Made by a program: the position numbers and the translations under genes. Below, piece after piece: positions 53,438 through 62,251 of a stretch of 64,000 nucleotides of DNA (position 1 is its first letter; every line of letters begins with the position of its first letter). Source of the DNA: Phycisphaerales bacterium UBA7800 (GTDB taxonomy: Bacteria; Planctomycetota; Phycisphaerae; Phycisphaerales; Phycisphaeraceae). The stretch spans positions 129,575 to 193,574 of the forward strand of contig DLCK01000051.1 in NCBI GenBank assembly GCA_002480565.1, given 5' to 3'. The notes under the pieces were generated by a model. It was not told the DNA's origin, searched no databases, and saw only the letters and a list, made by a program, of their open reading frames with translations.

Positions 53438-54799
53438 ATGCCATTACAAGAACCCGTCCTGACCAAACGAATCCCGACACCGCCGTTCGGAGATTTTTCA
53501 CAGCGGAAGCTCATCAGCTACGAAGACTTCGTCGCTACGGGCGGCTATGTCGGTCTGAAAAAAGCCATCGACATGCAGCCCTCGGATATCATCGACACGA
53601 TGAAAGCCAGCGAACTGCGCGGCCGTGGTGGTGCCGGTTTCCCCGCGGGTGTCAAGTGGAGCTTCCTGCCCCCGCAGGATGGTAAGCCCCGTTATTTGGC
53701 AGTGAACTCTGACGAATCCGAACCCGGCACGTTCAAGGACCGGATGCTGCTGGACTTTGATCCGCATATCCTTCTTGAAGGCATCGCCATCTGCATGCGC
53801 GCCTGTCAACTGGATACCACCTACATCTACATCCGGGGCGAGTATCATCATCAGGCCAAGGTGCTTAATGCTGCCATTGATGAAGCCTATGCCAACAACA
53901 TCTTCGGCCCCAATTCGATCATGGGCAAGATCAACGACCGCGAGCCGCGCTGCTTTGTGCATCGTGGTGCTGGTGCGTATATCTGCGGTGAAGAAACCGC
54001 GCTGCTTAACTCACTGGAAGGCAAGCGTGGTTGGCCTCGCATCAAGCCTCCATTCCCCGCTGTGGCTGGTGCATTTGGTCGACCCACCATCATCAACAAT
54101 GTCGAAACACTTGCCATGTGCGGCCCGATCATCGATCGAGGTGTCGACTGGTTTAAGACCATGGGTGTCGCTCGTCCCGAAGGTGTGCCCCCGCATGTCC
54201 CTGCAAGTTACGGCCCCAAGCTCATCGGCGTCTCTGGTCACGTGAATCGACCCGGTGTCTATGAAGAAAACCTCGGCATCACCGTCCGTGAGATGATCGA
54301 AAAATATTGCGGCGGTATGCGTAACGGCAAGAAGTTCAAGTCCGCTGTCCCCGGTGGTATCGCCATGGGGGTCTTAGGGACCGACCAAATCGACGCGCCT
54401 CTGGACTTTGACATTGGCAGAAACTTCGGCTGCCTTGGACTCGGTACCGCTGGCGTTATCGTCATGGATGAAGATACCGATATGGTGGCTATGGCACGCA
54501 ACGTCGTCCGATTCTTCAGCCACGAATCATGTGGTCAATGTACACCCTGTCGCGAAGGCAGTAACTGGGTCTACAAGACTCTCAAACGCATCGAAGAAGG
54601 CAACGGCACCACCGCTGACCTGGATCTGCTGCTGGAAGTCTCCGGCTCCCAAGGTGCCATGCCCGGTACCACCATCTGCGGCTTGGCTGACGGCACCAAC
54701 TGGGCCATCAAGACCTTCCTCAACAAGTTCTGGGACGACTTCGAATCCCGCGTCAAACCCAGCAAAATCGCCGGCTACAGCTTGCCTGTGTTGGTTTGA
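53438..54799 (+). CDS. nuoF: NADH-quinone oxidoreductase subunit F
   Basis: 453 residues; binds FMN, NADH and one 4Fe-4S cluster. NADH/FMN motifs GRGGAGFPAGVKWSF and YICGEETALLNSLEGKRGWP; cluster ligands in ESCGQCTPCREG with a later Cys in TICGLAD. The normal next subunit, nuoG, does not follow; a repeat and an unrelated gene do. Confidence 0.96.
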   Translation: MPLQEPVLTKRIPTPPFGDFSQRKLISYEDFVATGGYVGLKKAIDMQPSDIIDTMKASELRGRGGAGFPAGVKWSFLPPQDGKPRYLAVNSDESEPGTFKDRMLLDFDPHILLEGIAICMRACQLDTTYIYIRGEYHHQAKVLNAAIDEAYANNIFGPNSIMGKINDREPRCFVHRGAGAYICGEETALLNSLEGKRGWPRIKPPFPAVAGAFGRPTIINNVETLAMCGPIIDRGVDWFKTMGVARPEGVPPHVPASYGPKLIGVSGHVNRPGVYEENLGITVREMIEKYCGGMRNGKKFKSAVPGGIAMGVLGTDQIDAPLDFDIGRNFGCLGLGTAGVIVMDEDTDMVAMARNVVRFFSHESCGQCTPCREGSNWVYKTLKRIEEGNGTTADLDLLLEVSGSQGAMPGTTICGLADGTNWAIKTFLNKFWDDFESRVKPSKIAGYSLPVLV

Positions 54800-54805
54800 T
54801 CGCAA

Positions 54806-54845
54806 GCGAGCCGCGTTGTGTCAATGCGGATTGAGCGAAGCTCAA
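54806..54845. repeat. Second copy of the two-hairpin repeat seen at position 1
   Basis: CCGCGTT-gtgtc-AATGCGG followed by TTGAGC-gaa-GCTCAA. Compared with 1-41, the first stem has changed on both arms and stays paired, while the second hairpin is identical. Confidence 0.6.
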
Positions 54846-54865
54846 CATCTGCAGCAAATCATTTT

Positions 54866-55359
54866 GAACCGCCAAGGCGCCAAGAACGCCAAGTTATGAG
54901 AGAAAAATGATTCAGCGTTTGAAGAAGTTGAGATCATTGATTCTCGAAATGTATCCTCAAAGCCAATTGAGACCGGTTTCCGATGCTCAGATGGAGGCAC
55001 TTCTTAAACGCTTCCCTGATATTCCATATCATCTTCACCTGTATTTGAAATTGATTGGTTTTGGCACGATTGGTGCATCAAACTATTCGGTGCATATTCC
55101 ATTTGAGGCACACCATATCTTTGATATTCAAGAAGCTTCACATCTAGCAGATTTTGTCTTGTTGGGCGATGATTTTGCTGGCACATTTGAAGCCTATGAC
55201 ACCTGTAATAACTGGCAATTGGCTTGTGTGGATGAACATTGGAATTTTGAAAAATGTGAGGGTGGAAACTTCATCCAGTTTTTGGAAGACATGTATGGGT
55301 CTTTATCCAATTAAAACTCTCTGCCTTGAATCTTGGCGTTCTTGGCGCCTTGGCGGTTC
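54866..55359. mobile_element. Gene cassette bounded by a perfect 28-bp inverted repeat made of 9-bp units
   Basis: 54866-54893 and 55332-55359 are exact reverse complements: GAACCGCCAAGG followed by CGCCAAGAA and CGCCAAG. The single enclosed gene starts 13 bases after the left repeat and ends 17 before the right one. Each 28-bp end is itself a 9-bp array of the same design as the arrays at 10547 and 12898. No transposase is inside, so movement (if any) would be in trans. No obvious target duplication was seen. Confidence 0.7.
54907..55314 (+). CDS. SUKH/SMI1-KNR4-like protein
   Basis: 135 residues. The pattern LEMYPQSQLRPVSDAQMEALL followed by FPDIPYHLHLYLKLIGFGTIG, a loop region and FIQFLEDMYG fits the SUKH fold (SMI1/KNR4), often an immunity protein against polymorphic toxins. 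The gene is visibly poorer in G+C than nuoF and is enclosed by the 28-bp inverted repeat. GAGAG lies upstream of the ATG. No toxin partner is adjacent, so the immunity role is inference. Confidence 0.65.
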   Translation: MIQRLKKLRSLILEMYPQSQLRPVSDAQMEALLKRFPDIPYHLHLYLKLIGFGTIGASNYSVHIPFEAHHIFDIQEASHLADFVLLGDDFAGTFEAYDTCNNWQLACVDEHWNFEKCEGGNFIQFLEDMYGSLSN

Positions 55360-55388
55360 AATTCTCAATTCTTAATGCTAAATTCTCA
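55358..55388. repeat. 7-bp-period array adjoining the cassette
   Basis: CAATTCT-CAATTCT-TAATGCT-AAATTCT units begin at the outer edge of the right 28-bp repeat, so the two array classes touch here. Confidence 0.5.
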
Positions 55389-55556
55389 GCTTTTCCGCCA
55401 CCGACTCTTCAACGGGTTCTTTCTTATATGGACCTGTGGATTCATCCTCTGATGGGCTTATCGGCTGGTTTGTGCATTGCGGGTAGTGGTTAAGTCCTGT
55501 TCCGATTATGCCGAATATACTAACTCTATCGAATAGATGATATTAGGAGTTCGCCC

Positions 55557-56393
55557 ATGTCCAATGCCATAGTGGGAACACATAACGCTGGTTTGACTGA
55601 TCGTCAGCAACGTGAAGCTGCATATTACGATCAATATTCCACGAATCATGAAGTTGAAAAAGTCGATTTTGCACCCGCAACCAGTGATCAACTCCGGCCA
55701 TGGAGTCCTTATTGGTCCTTGGTTCGCATTGTCCGTGACCAATACCGTGACCGTTCGCAAAAACTTCTGGAATTCGGTTGTGGTATGGGGGCGACAAGTG
55801 CGGTATTTGCCAAGGTCGGTTTTCAAGTCACCGGCATTGATATTTCCGAAGGCAACTGTCGTGTAGCCAGAAAGCTTGTGTCGCAACATGGCCTTGAAGA
55901 CCGCTGTACCTTTCATGTGATGCCTGGTGAAATGCTCGAATTTGAGGACAACACCTTTGACGTCATTACCGGTGTGGACATTCTTCACCATGTGGATGTT
56001 GCCAAAGTCATTGAGCAACTCAAACGTGTACTCAAGCCCGGCGGTGTCGTGATTTTCAAAGAGCCCCTGGGGGATACCATTCTTGAACGTATTCGCGAAT
56101 TGAAACCCTTAATGAAACTGGCACCGCGCGATTCATCGCAGGATAATCACATTCACATCACCGAAGACGAACGTAAATTGTCTCGAGCAGAGATTGATTT
56201 GATTCGCTCGACATTCACTGTGGAAAAAGAACGCCGTTTTTCAGTGCTTCAACGTTTCTATCGACTGCTGCCACGTCGCTGGTGGAATTTGGTCTGGAAG
56301 CTTCAACGTGCTGATTATGAAATTATGAGTCGGTGTAAAACATTTGAAAATTTAGGTGACATCGGCATTTTTGTCTGCCGTAAAGCAGCCTAA
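55557..56393 (+). CDS. SAM-dependent class I methyltransferase
   Basis: 278 residues; TAGGAG seven bases before the ATG. Motif I LLEFGCGMGATSAVFAK, then VTGIDISEGN, motif II region VITGVDILHHV and LKPGGVVIFKEPLG. Type 11/25 methyltransferase fold. The N-terminal REAAYYDQYSTNHEV is typical of those acting on lipids, quinones or sugars. The neighbouring membrane glycosyltransferase suggests a cell-envelope substrate, by position only. Confidence 0.85.
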   Translation: MSNAIVGTHNAGLTDRQQREAAYYDQYSTNHEVEKVDFAPATSDQLRPWSPYWSLVRIVRDQYRDRSQKLLEFGCGMGATSAVFAKVGFQVTGIDISEGNCRVARKLVSQHGLEDRCTFHVMPGEMLEFEDNTFDVITGVDILHHVDVAKVIEQLKRVLKPGGVVIFKEPLGDTILERIRELKPLMKLAPRDSSQDNHIHITEDERKLSRAEIDLIRSTFTVEKERRFSVLQRFYRLLPRRWWNLVWKLQRADYEIMSRCKTFENLGDIGIFVCRKAA

Positions 56394-56554
56394 AGTTCGC
56401 TTCATCCTATCTCACAATCCAACATACGAATTCCCACAGTTAAGCGAATGCGAATCTGTGGGAATTTTCTATAGACGAGATGCTATAAATCTGAGTATGG
56501 GTTTAGGTTCTTGTCGAGTGGATCGCAAGGGATTGGTAATTCGTGCTCTCATAT

Positions 56555-58078
56555 CTATGCAGCATCCACTGGTTTATTTTTGTCTGTTGATTTAGGTGAT
56601 GTTTTGTTCACAGCTCCCCATGCCATCAACGATGCGACAAGGATTGCTTGTAAACCAATCACCGGAACGCGGAACCGTTCTACGCCTTCGAGCCGTGTGG
56701 TGAGGATGAAGTAGAGGATGATCCCACCTGCTAAGAGGATGGTTTTGACATTGCGCTGGATGAGCAGGGCGATACAGCCAACGACCATCAGTCCGGCTAT
56801 GGCTGCATTCCAGAGCGTCCAACCGACTGCCAGATAAAATGCCTGGGGATCATGGATACCTTTAAGTGAGAAGTCACCTTTGAGGAGTCGTTCTTTAAGA
56901 CCGGTGGGTTGGTATAAGCGACCGAAGCGAGCCATCATTGAACCTGTGGAATGATCGGTGAAAAATTTGAATGCACTGCGTCCCATGAGCTTGGCATAAA
57001 CCTTGGGATTGTCGGTAATGGTGTCCTTGGTTATCTGATTCATTGCTGAATACAGATTCTGATCTTCAGGTGTCTGAGCCAATTGGTCCATGCGAAGCTT
57101 CACCGCTGCCGGCCAGTCCTTTTGGTAGTCACCACCCGCATTGGCAATGTCGATATACGTACTGATATAAAACAAACCATTGATCGAAGGCACGGTACTG
57201 ATCTGGTAACCCAGTCCAATTTGATGATTGCGATAAATCCACCCTGCGGGGATGACCATTGAACCGACGAGGGTACACACCGCTGCTGCTATGGCGACTT
57301 TTTCACGCCTGCAGACCACCAGCCAAATGGCGATGGCAAGACCCAGCAAAATCGAAATCGGGCGAACCAATGTCGCAGCACCAATGAGAAGTCCGCCTAG
57401 CATTGCCCATGCCATGTTGCGATAGCCTACGACCGCAAGACAGACACCACTGAGCATTAATGAGGTGAATAGCGATTCGGACAAAATCGACTGTGATGCA
57501 AGGATGTCCGCAGGATGGACCGCAACGATCACCGCTGCTGCCATGGCCGCAAGATTGTGATTCAGCAGATGCCTTGCTAATAGAAATACCAGTAGCACAT
57601 TCAAGCCCGAGAGTAAGCATTGCGTGGGAACCGCAGCAGGTGTCGAAACTCCCAACCACTCAAAGATGCTCAAGAAGATTGGATAGCCCGGCGTACGGAA
57701 CGTCTCAGGATACAGGTGATACTTGTTGGTAGCTTCAAGTTCCCCACGTTGTTTGCGCAGTTGATACAGCGGAATGTGAATGACACCTGAGTCTTCTGGC
57801 CCGCGTGCAAATGTACCAAACTCATTGAGCGCTTTACTCAATTCCACATAGCGCCGAGAGTCCGGCTCGTAGGCTTGATTGAAATTATTAGCTGGACCCA
57901 AAATGAATACCAGCAGTCGGATGCCAATGGCAAAGAGGATGATACCCCAGAGCATCAGAGAACTGAGACTGCTCGCTTGGGGGAGTTGCTTCACTGCGCC
58001 AGGCACATGCTGGTTGCGTAATCCCAGTGGATCATCATGAGAGGCTTCCCCAGCGGTAACATTCAGATCGTTCATCAA
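56555..58078 (-). CDS. GT39-like membrane glycosyltransferase
   Basis: 507 residues with about ten to twelve hydrophobic segments. A first extracytoplasmic loop has acidic residues (YEPDSRRYVELSKALNEFG), typical of the ArnT/PMT (GT-C) fold that uses polyprenyl-phosphate sugars in the membrane. HNLAAMAAAVIVAVHPADIL and SILSESLFTSLMLSGV continue the pattern. Donor and acceptor unknown. Confidence 0.8.
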   Translation of the reverse strand: MMNDLNVTAGEASHDDPLGLRNQHVPGAVKQLPQASSLSSLMLWGIILFAIGIRLLVFILGPANNFNQAYEPDSRRYVELSKALNEFGTFARGPEDSGVIHIPLYQLRKQRGELEATNKYHLYPETFRTPGYPIFLSIFEWLGVSTPAAVPTQCLLSGLNVLLVFLLARHLLNHNLAAMAAAVIVAVHPADILASQSILSESLFTSLMLSGVCLAVVGYRNMAWAMLGGLLIGAATLVRPISILLGLAIAIWLVVCRREKVAIAAAVCTLVGSMVIPAGWIYRNHQIGLGYQISTVPSINGLFYISTYIDIANAGGDYQKDWPAAVKLRMDQLAQTPEDQNLYSAMNQITKDTITDNPKVYAKLMGRSAFKFFTDHSTGSMMARFGRLYQPTGLKERLLKGDFSLKGIHDPQAFYLAVGWTLWNAAIAGLMVVGCIALLIQRNVKTILLAGGIILYFILTTRLEGVERFRVPVIGLQAILVASLMAWGAVNKTSPKSTDKNKPVDAA

Positions 58079-58554
58079 CGACTCCGTCTCTGTCGAATTT
58101 GATCAAAGCCATCGCGCAATGACGTCTGATAGCATGCTTGGAGGACCACCCATACATTAGGAATAATCGACACAATCCCATCTGGGCTTGAATCTGCAAA
58201 ACGCTCTGACTGCTGAGATTGATCGGGTTGGATTGGATGGTCATCTCGATTGGGTTTGATGTCATATTGAATGTTTATCAAATTGTTTATCAGACTTTGG
58301 CTTGAAATCAGATGGTCTTCTGCCTATCGTGATAACACGTGATATCCGTATTTATTGTCACTTTTGCAATTCGTTAATTAAGCCCGTTTTAGCTCATTCA
58401 AATCGTTTGGATGAAGCTGGCTGTCGTTCAGTTTGAATTCTTCATGGAGCCTGCTTTGATTGCCTGGTTCGATCGACACTTTTGCACGGTATCTCGAATC
58501 TGATTTCTAAAAAGTCCACATCCCATTTCTCTTTCATGCCACGGAGGTTCATTG
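58079..58554. other. Gene-free stretch of 476 bases
   Basis: This divergent intergenic region lies between the GT39-like gene and the large beta-helix gene. A 68-residue minus-strand frame here lacks a ribosome binding site and any recognisable pattern. I see no repeat arrays or strong hairpins. It presumably contains both promoters. Confidence 0.4.
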
Positions 58555-61500
58555 ATGAGAGTTCTACGCTTTGCCACGTTGATGGTGCGAACAGGTATCC
58601 TGGTTTTGTTGTTATCAGGTTTGAGTCATTCAGCTTCTGGCGGATGGGAGGAGCTTGTCGTCAACGGCGGCTTTGAGTCGGGCAGTAGTGGCTGGACCAT
58701 GAAAAACCTCAGTCTCCAGACATCCAATGTCTATGAAGGCTCACAAGCGGCGCAGATGACGCCCGGTACCTATTATTATCAAGGCTACCAATACATCGAC
58801 ATCAATGAAGGGGATGAACTCGTTGCCTTTGCTGCCATGGCATCGGACGGAATCGTCGGGTCTGCCAATGTCTCATTGCGATTTTTTGATAGTGGTAGCA
58901 ATCTCATTTCATCCGTCGGCATCGGTGGTCTCACCGGCACCAATACCTACGACCTGTACACCACCGGCGGACTCTTCGCGCCAACCGGTGCTACGCAAGT
59001 CATGGTCCGTGTCGGCGCTTTGGGTGTCCAGGGCGGAACCTATTACGTGGATTCAATAAGTCTCATGAGACGCACGCCCGACGATGGCACCCAAGTCCTC
59101 GTCAACGGCAGCTTCGATGGTGGCAGTTCCGGCTGGGTTCAAAAGCATGCAACCTACCAAACCACAACCGTGCTCGACGGCGATGGCGCGTTGCAACTCT
59201 CAGCATGGACTTACTACAAATTTTTCTATCAAGATATTGCAGCATCACCGGGCCAAGTATTCAAAGCATCGGCTTATGTTAAAGCCGATGGTGTGTCAGC
59301 AGGTTCAACCGGGATTAGTATCAGATTTCGTGATGCATCCGGCAACGATATCTCGTCTCATTCCATCGGATACGAATCCGGTACCACCAACTGGAATTAT
59401 CACGAAACCGCAGAAATCACAGCACCCGCTGGAACCGCAACCTTGCATGTCCGTGGAGCCATCGGCACCAATGCAGGTGGCTACGGATACTTCGACCGCA
59501 TCAGTGTCCTGGATGTCACCCCACAAACTGGCCCGCAGATTGTCTTCTCCGATCAACAGAATTCACAGATGCTCACCAACGGCGGATTTGAAAACGGCTT
59601 TGCTGACTGGACTAAAAACCACGCACAATTGCAGACCACTGATGTCTACGAAGGCGCCCAAGCCATCCAACTCCCAACAGCAACCTACTACAAACAGACA
59701 TGGCATCGACAAGCTGCATTACCCGGTGAAGTCTATTCTGCATCTGTCATGGCAGCCTGCTCTGATATCACCGCTTCAGTTGGCATGGGACTGCGATTCC
59801 GCGATGCGAGTCTAAATGTCATTGGTGGTTCCAGTATCGGCTCACTCACAAGCACAAGACGCTACCGACAGTACAGTACATCCAATGTCCGCGCGCCAGC
59901 TAACACGGCCTACGTGGAAATCCATTTTGGAGCAGCAACCGGAACCTATGGTGGCTATGCATACTTTGATCAAGTGAGTCTACTTAAAAACACAGGCTTG
60001 CCAATCACGGTTGTCAGCACTTTTGAATCCGCAGGCGTGACCGTTCTGACCGACAACGTCAATGCCAACTGTGAAATTTACTTCAAGAAAGTTACCGACA
60101 CCCAATGGCAGGAAGCCTATCCGCCCATGTTTGATGACACCAACATGGAATTTCGCGGCAGTATCATCAACCTCGAGTCCGACAGTGAATACCAGGTCTA
60201 TGCCATCCTCACGGATAACGGCACGGTCATTGATGAAGGTGGAGCAAGCTTCTCAACGTGGCAGTCAAACCCAACCATCGCTCAAACCTATAACGTCACT
60301 GATCTCTACACGTCCGGCCAATTCCTCATTTCCGACCTGCAAGGCACGCCTGATGGTTGGATCAAAATCGTCGGCACCGGAACCAATGATGTCGATGGTG
60401 CCTATGCAACTGATGGGGCGATCCATCTGCTTAACAGCGCGTTTATCATCCTTGAAAATGTACAGATCATCGGCGGGCGTCGCTACGGCATTCACATTGA
60501 TGACTCATATGAAATCCGTGTGATCAACTGTGATATCTCAGGCTATGCCCGGACACCTGCTGTGGTGCAAAATGGTATTTCGTATGAATCACAAGCCGAC
60601 GCCAATGCCGACCTCGCAATCAACATGGATGGCGGCATCTACCTGGATGAAAGTCAGAAAGTCCTCGTCGAGCGATGCTATGTACACGATCCAAGACTCA
60701 GTGCAAACACGTGGCAATACGGGCATCCTAAAGGCCCCCAGGGGATTGTCGTCAAGAACAACAGTCGCACCGGCAACGCAGTCGTCCGCTATAACGATAT
60801 CATCGGCTCGGATCATATCCGTTGGAACGATGGCATTGAAGGCTACGACAATAACAGTGTCAACGGATCATTCGCCCGGGACAGTGATATCCATGGCAAC
60901 ATGATCTGCTATGGCAATGATGATGCAATTGAACTCGACGGTGGGCAGGAAAATGTCCGATTCTTCGAAAATAAAACCCAGGGCTTCCTCTGTGGCGTAA
61001 GTACCGCACCCAATCGCAAAGGCCCATGCTACATCTTTGGAAACCTCATCGGTCGACTCGGTGAAGAGCGTGGCAACAAGGGAGCAATGGTCAAGCAGGG
61101 CGGTGGTGACACTTACACGCGAGGCTTTTCCTACTTCTTTAACAACACCATGTATTCATCAGGATACGGCGGTATCTGTGGTGTCGGGTTTGGTGATGAT
61201 ACCAATCGCGCGATGTTCTTTGCAGTCACCCGTAACAACATCGTCTACGGACTTGGTTCCAACACCGAGGTGATCGAAGACGAACACGATGTAGCAGTTA
61301 ACAGCTTCGACTTCGACAACCTTTGGAATGTCGGATTAACCCAGGCCAATGTGGAGTATGCCCCAGGCAACGAAGCCAACGGCATCCTCAATGACGAACC
61401 ATCGTTTGATGACGCTTCGTCGGACTTGTTTACGTTGACGAGTTTTTCGTCTGCAATTGATATGGGAACCATCCTGCCAAACTTCGCAGTGGACTTTGAA

Positions 61501-61881
61501 GGATCAGCACCTGATCAAGGTGCCTTTGAGTTTGGCAGTAATACGCTCATGCCCATTCGCCCGGTGGACATCACTGCCGACACGTATCGTGTAACACTTA
61601 ACGCAGTGGCTGGCAGTTACACCGACACCGTCTATGTGACACTGGATATCGGTAATCTTGACGGTGGCAGTACCAGCTACAAAATTGCAAAAAATGCGAC
61701 CACCAGTTGGCTGAATGTCTCATCCGCTTCGGGCACCATCACCAGTAACAGTACCTTGATATTAACGGTCACCGTGGATGTCAATCAGGTGGTCACCGGT
61801 GAAGATTACCAAGGTGTCTTTCTGGTGCGATTGGCCAATGGCTTATCGATTCCAATCACGGTTGAAGCTGATGTGAACTAA
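58555..61881 (+). CDS. Large secreted protein: three carbohydrate-binding-like modules plus right-handed beta-helix
   Basis: 1108 residues from ATG 58555 (GGAGG upstream). A signal peptide ends near SHSASG. Three tandem modules of about 150 residues follow, each starting NGGFE or NGSFD and ending in a YYVDSISL/YFDRISVL strand; they look like CBM4_9-type jelly rolls. A fibronectin-III-like linker (480-580) leads to a parallel beta-helix (about 590-960) with repeated Asn-rich turns, and a C-terminal BACON-like domain (SSASGTITSNSTLILTVTV). Likely a polysaccharide-binding or lyase-type extracellular protein; catalytic residues are not identified. Confidence 0.82.
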   Translation: MRVLRFATLMVRTGILVLLLSGLSHSASGGWEELVVNGGFESGSSGWTMKNLSLQTSNVYEGSQAAQMTPGTYYYQGYQYIDINEGDELVAFAAMASDGIVGSANVSLRFFDSGSNLISSVGIGGLTGTNTYDLYTTGGLFAPTGATQVMVRVGALGVQGGTYYVDSISLMRRTPDDGTQVLVNGSFDGGSSGWVQKHATYQTTTVLDGDGALQLSAWTYYKFFYQDIAASPGQVFKASAYVKADGVSAGSTGISIRFRDASGNDISSHSIGYESGTTNWNYHETAEITAPAGTATLHVRGAIGTNAGGYGYFDRISVLDVTPQTGPQIVFSDQQNSQMLTNGGFENGFADWTKNHAQLQTTDVYEGAQAIQLPTATYYKQTWHRQAALPGEVYSASVMAACSDITASVGMGLRFRDASLNVIGGSSIGSLTSTRRYRQYSTSNVRAPANTAYVEIHFGAATGTYGGYAYFDQVSLLKNTGLPITVVSTFESAGVTVLTDNVNANCEIYFKKVTDTQWQEAYPPMFDDTNMEFRGSIINLESDSEYQVYAILTDNGTVIDEGGASFSTWQSNPTIAQTYNVTDLYTSGQFLISDLQGTPDGWIKIVGTGTNDVDGAYATDGAIHLLNSAFIILENVQIIGGRRYGIHIDDSYEIRVINCDISGYARTPAVVQNGISYESQADANADLAINMDGGIYLDESQKVLVERCYVHDPRLSANTWQYGHPKGPQGIVVKNNSRTGNAVVRYNDIIGSDHIRWNDGIEGYDNNSVNGSFARDSDIHGNMICYGNDDAIELDGGQENVRFFENKTQGFLCGVSTAPNRKGPCYIFGNLIGRLGEERGNKGAMVKQGGGDTYTRGFSYFFNNTMYSSGYGGICGVGFGDDTNRAMFFAVTRNNIVYGLGSNTEVIEDEHDVAVNSFDFDNLWNVGLTQANVEYAPGNEANGILNDEPSFDDASSDLFTLTSFSSAIDMGTILPNFAVDFEGSAPDQGAFEFGSNTLMPIRPVDITADTYRVTLNAVAGSYTDTVYVTLDIGNLDGGSTSYKIAKNATTSWLNVSSASGTITSNSTLILTVTVDVNQVVTGEDYQGVFLVRLANGLSIPITVEADVN

Positions 61882-61904
61882 CAACTGAATATCACATGTC
61901 ATTC

Positions 61905-61948
61905 AACGACCGCGGGTCAATAGCAATGTTGATCCGCGGTTGTTTTTT
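61905..61948 (+). terminator. Rho-independent terminator after the beta-helix gene
   Basis: Stem of 16 pairs (two G-U), AACGACCGCGGGTCAA against TTGATCCGCGGTTGTT, with an 8-base loop and six T. Confidence 0.92.
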
Positions 61949-62021
61949 GTGCTTGATGAATCCCAAACGTGATCATCTCGAAAATTAGATTCTCAAAGAG
62001 ACATGGTGTAGTTGGGGACAA

Positions 62022-62048
62022 TAGCTGCGACACTATGTGTCGCTGAGT
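62022..62048. repeat. Covarying copy of the TAT-loop hairpin
   Basis: TAGCT then GCGACAC-tat-GTGTCGC then TGAGT. The flanks and loop match the copy at 29751-29778, while the stem has two compensated changes. Apart from this and the preceding terminator, 61882-62251 contains no gene. Confidence 0.5.
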
Positions 62049-62251
62049 CTCGATGTGATAAGGGATATGGTAAATACTTAGATCATGTCAGCCAATCACA
62101 AAATATGCGCAAACAAAAAACGCTCATCATCAACGAGAACAAGTCTCATGGGTGATCAGCGATTTTTCGTTATGTGGTTCAAACCAGTTCGCTAGGGGCA
62201 AAGTGATTGTCTCAGCGATGACATGCGAACATGCCCACTGATCCAGTCAAT

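Noticed and set aside
10547..55359. Reading the 9-bp arrays as CRISPR
   Set aside because: Units are 9 bp without unique spacers of constant length, and no cas genes are present.
58075..58281. A 68-residue minus-strand frame upstream of the GT39-like gene
   Set aside because: No ribosome binding site, no recognisable pattern, and partial overlap with the start of the next gene.
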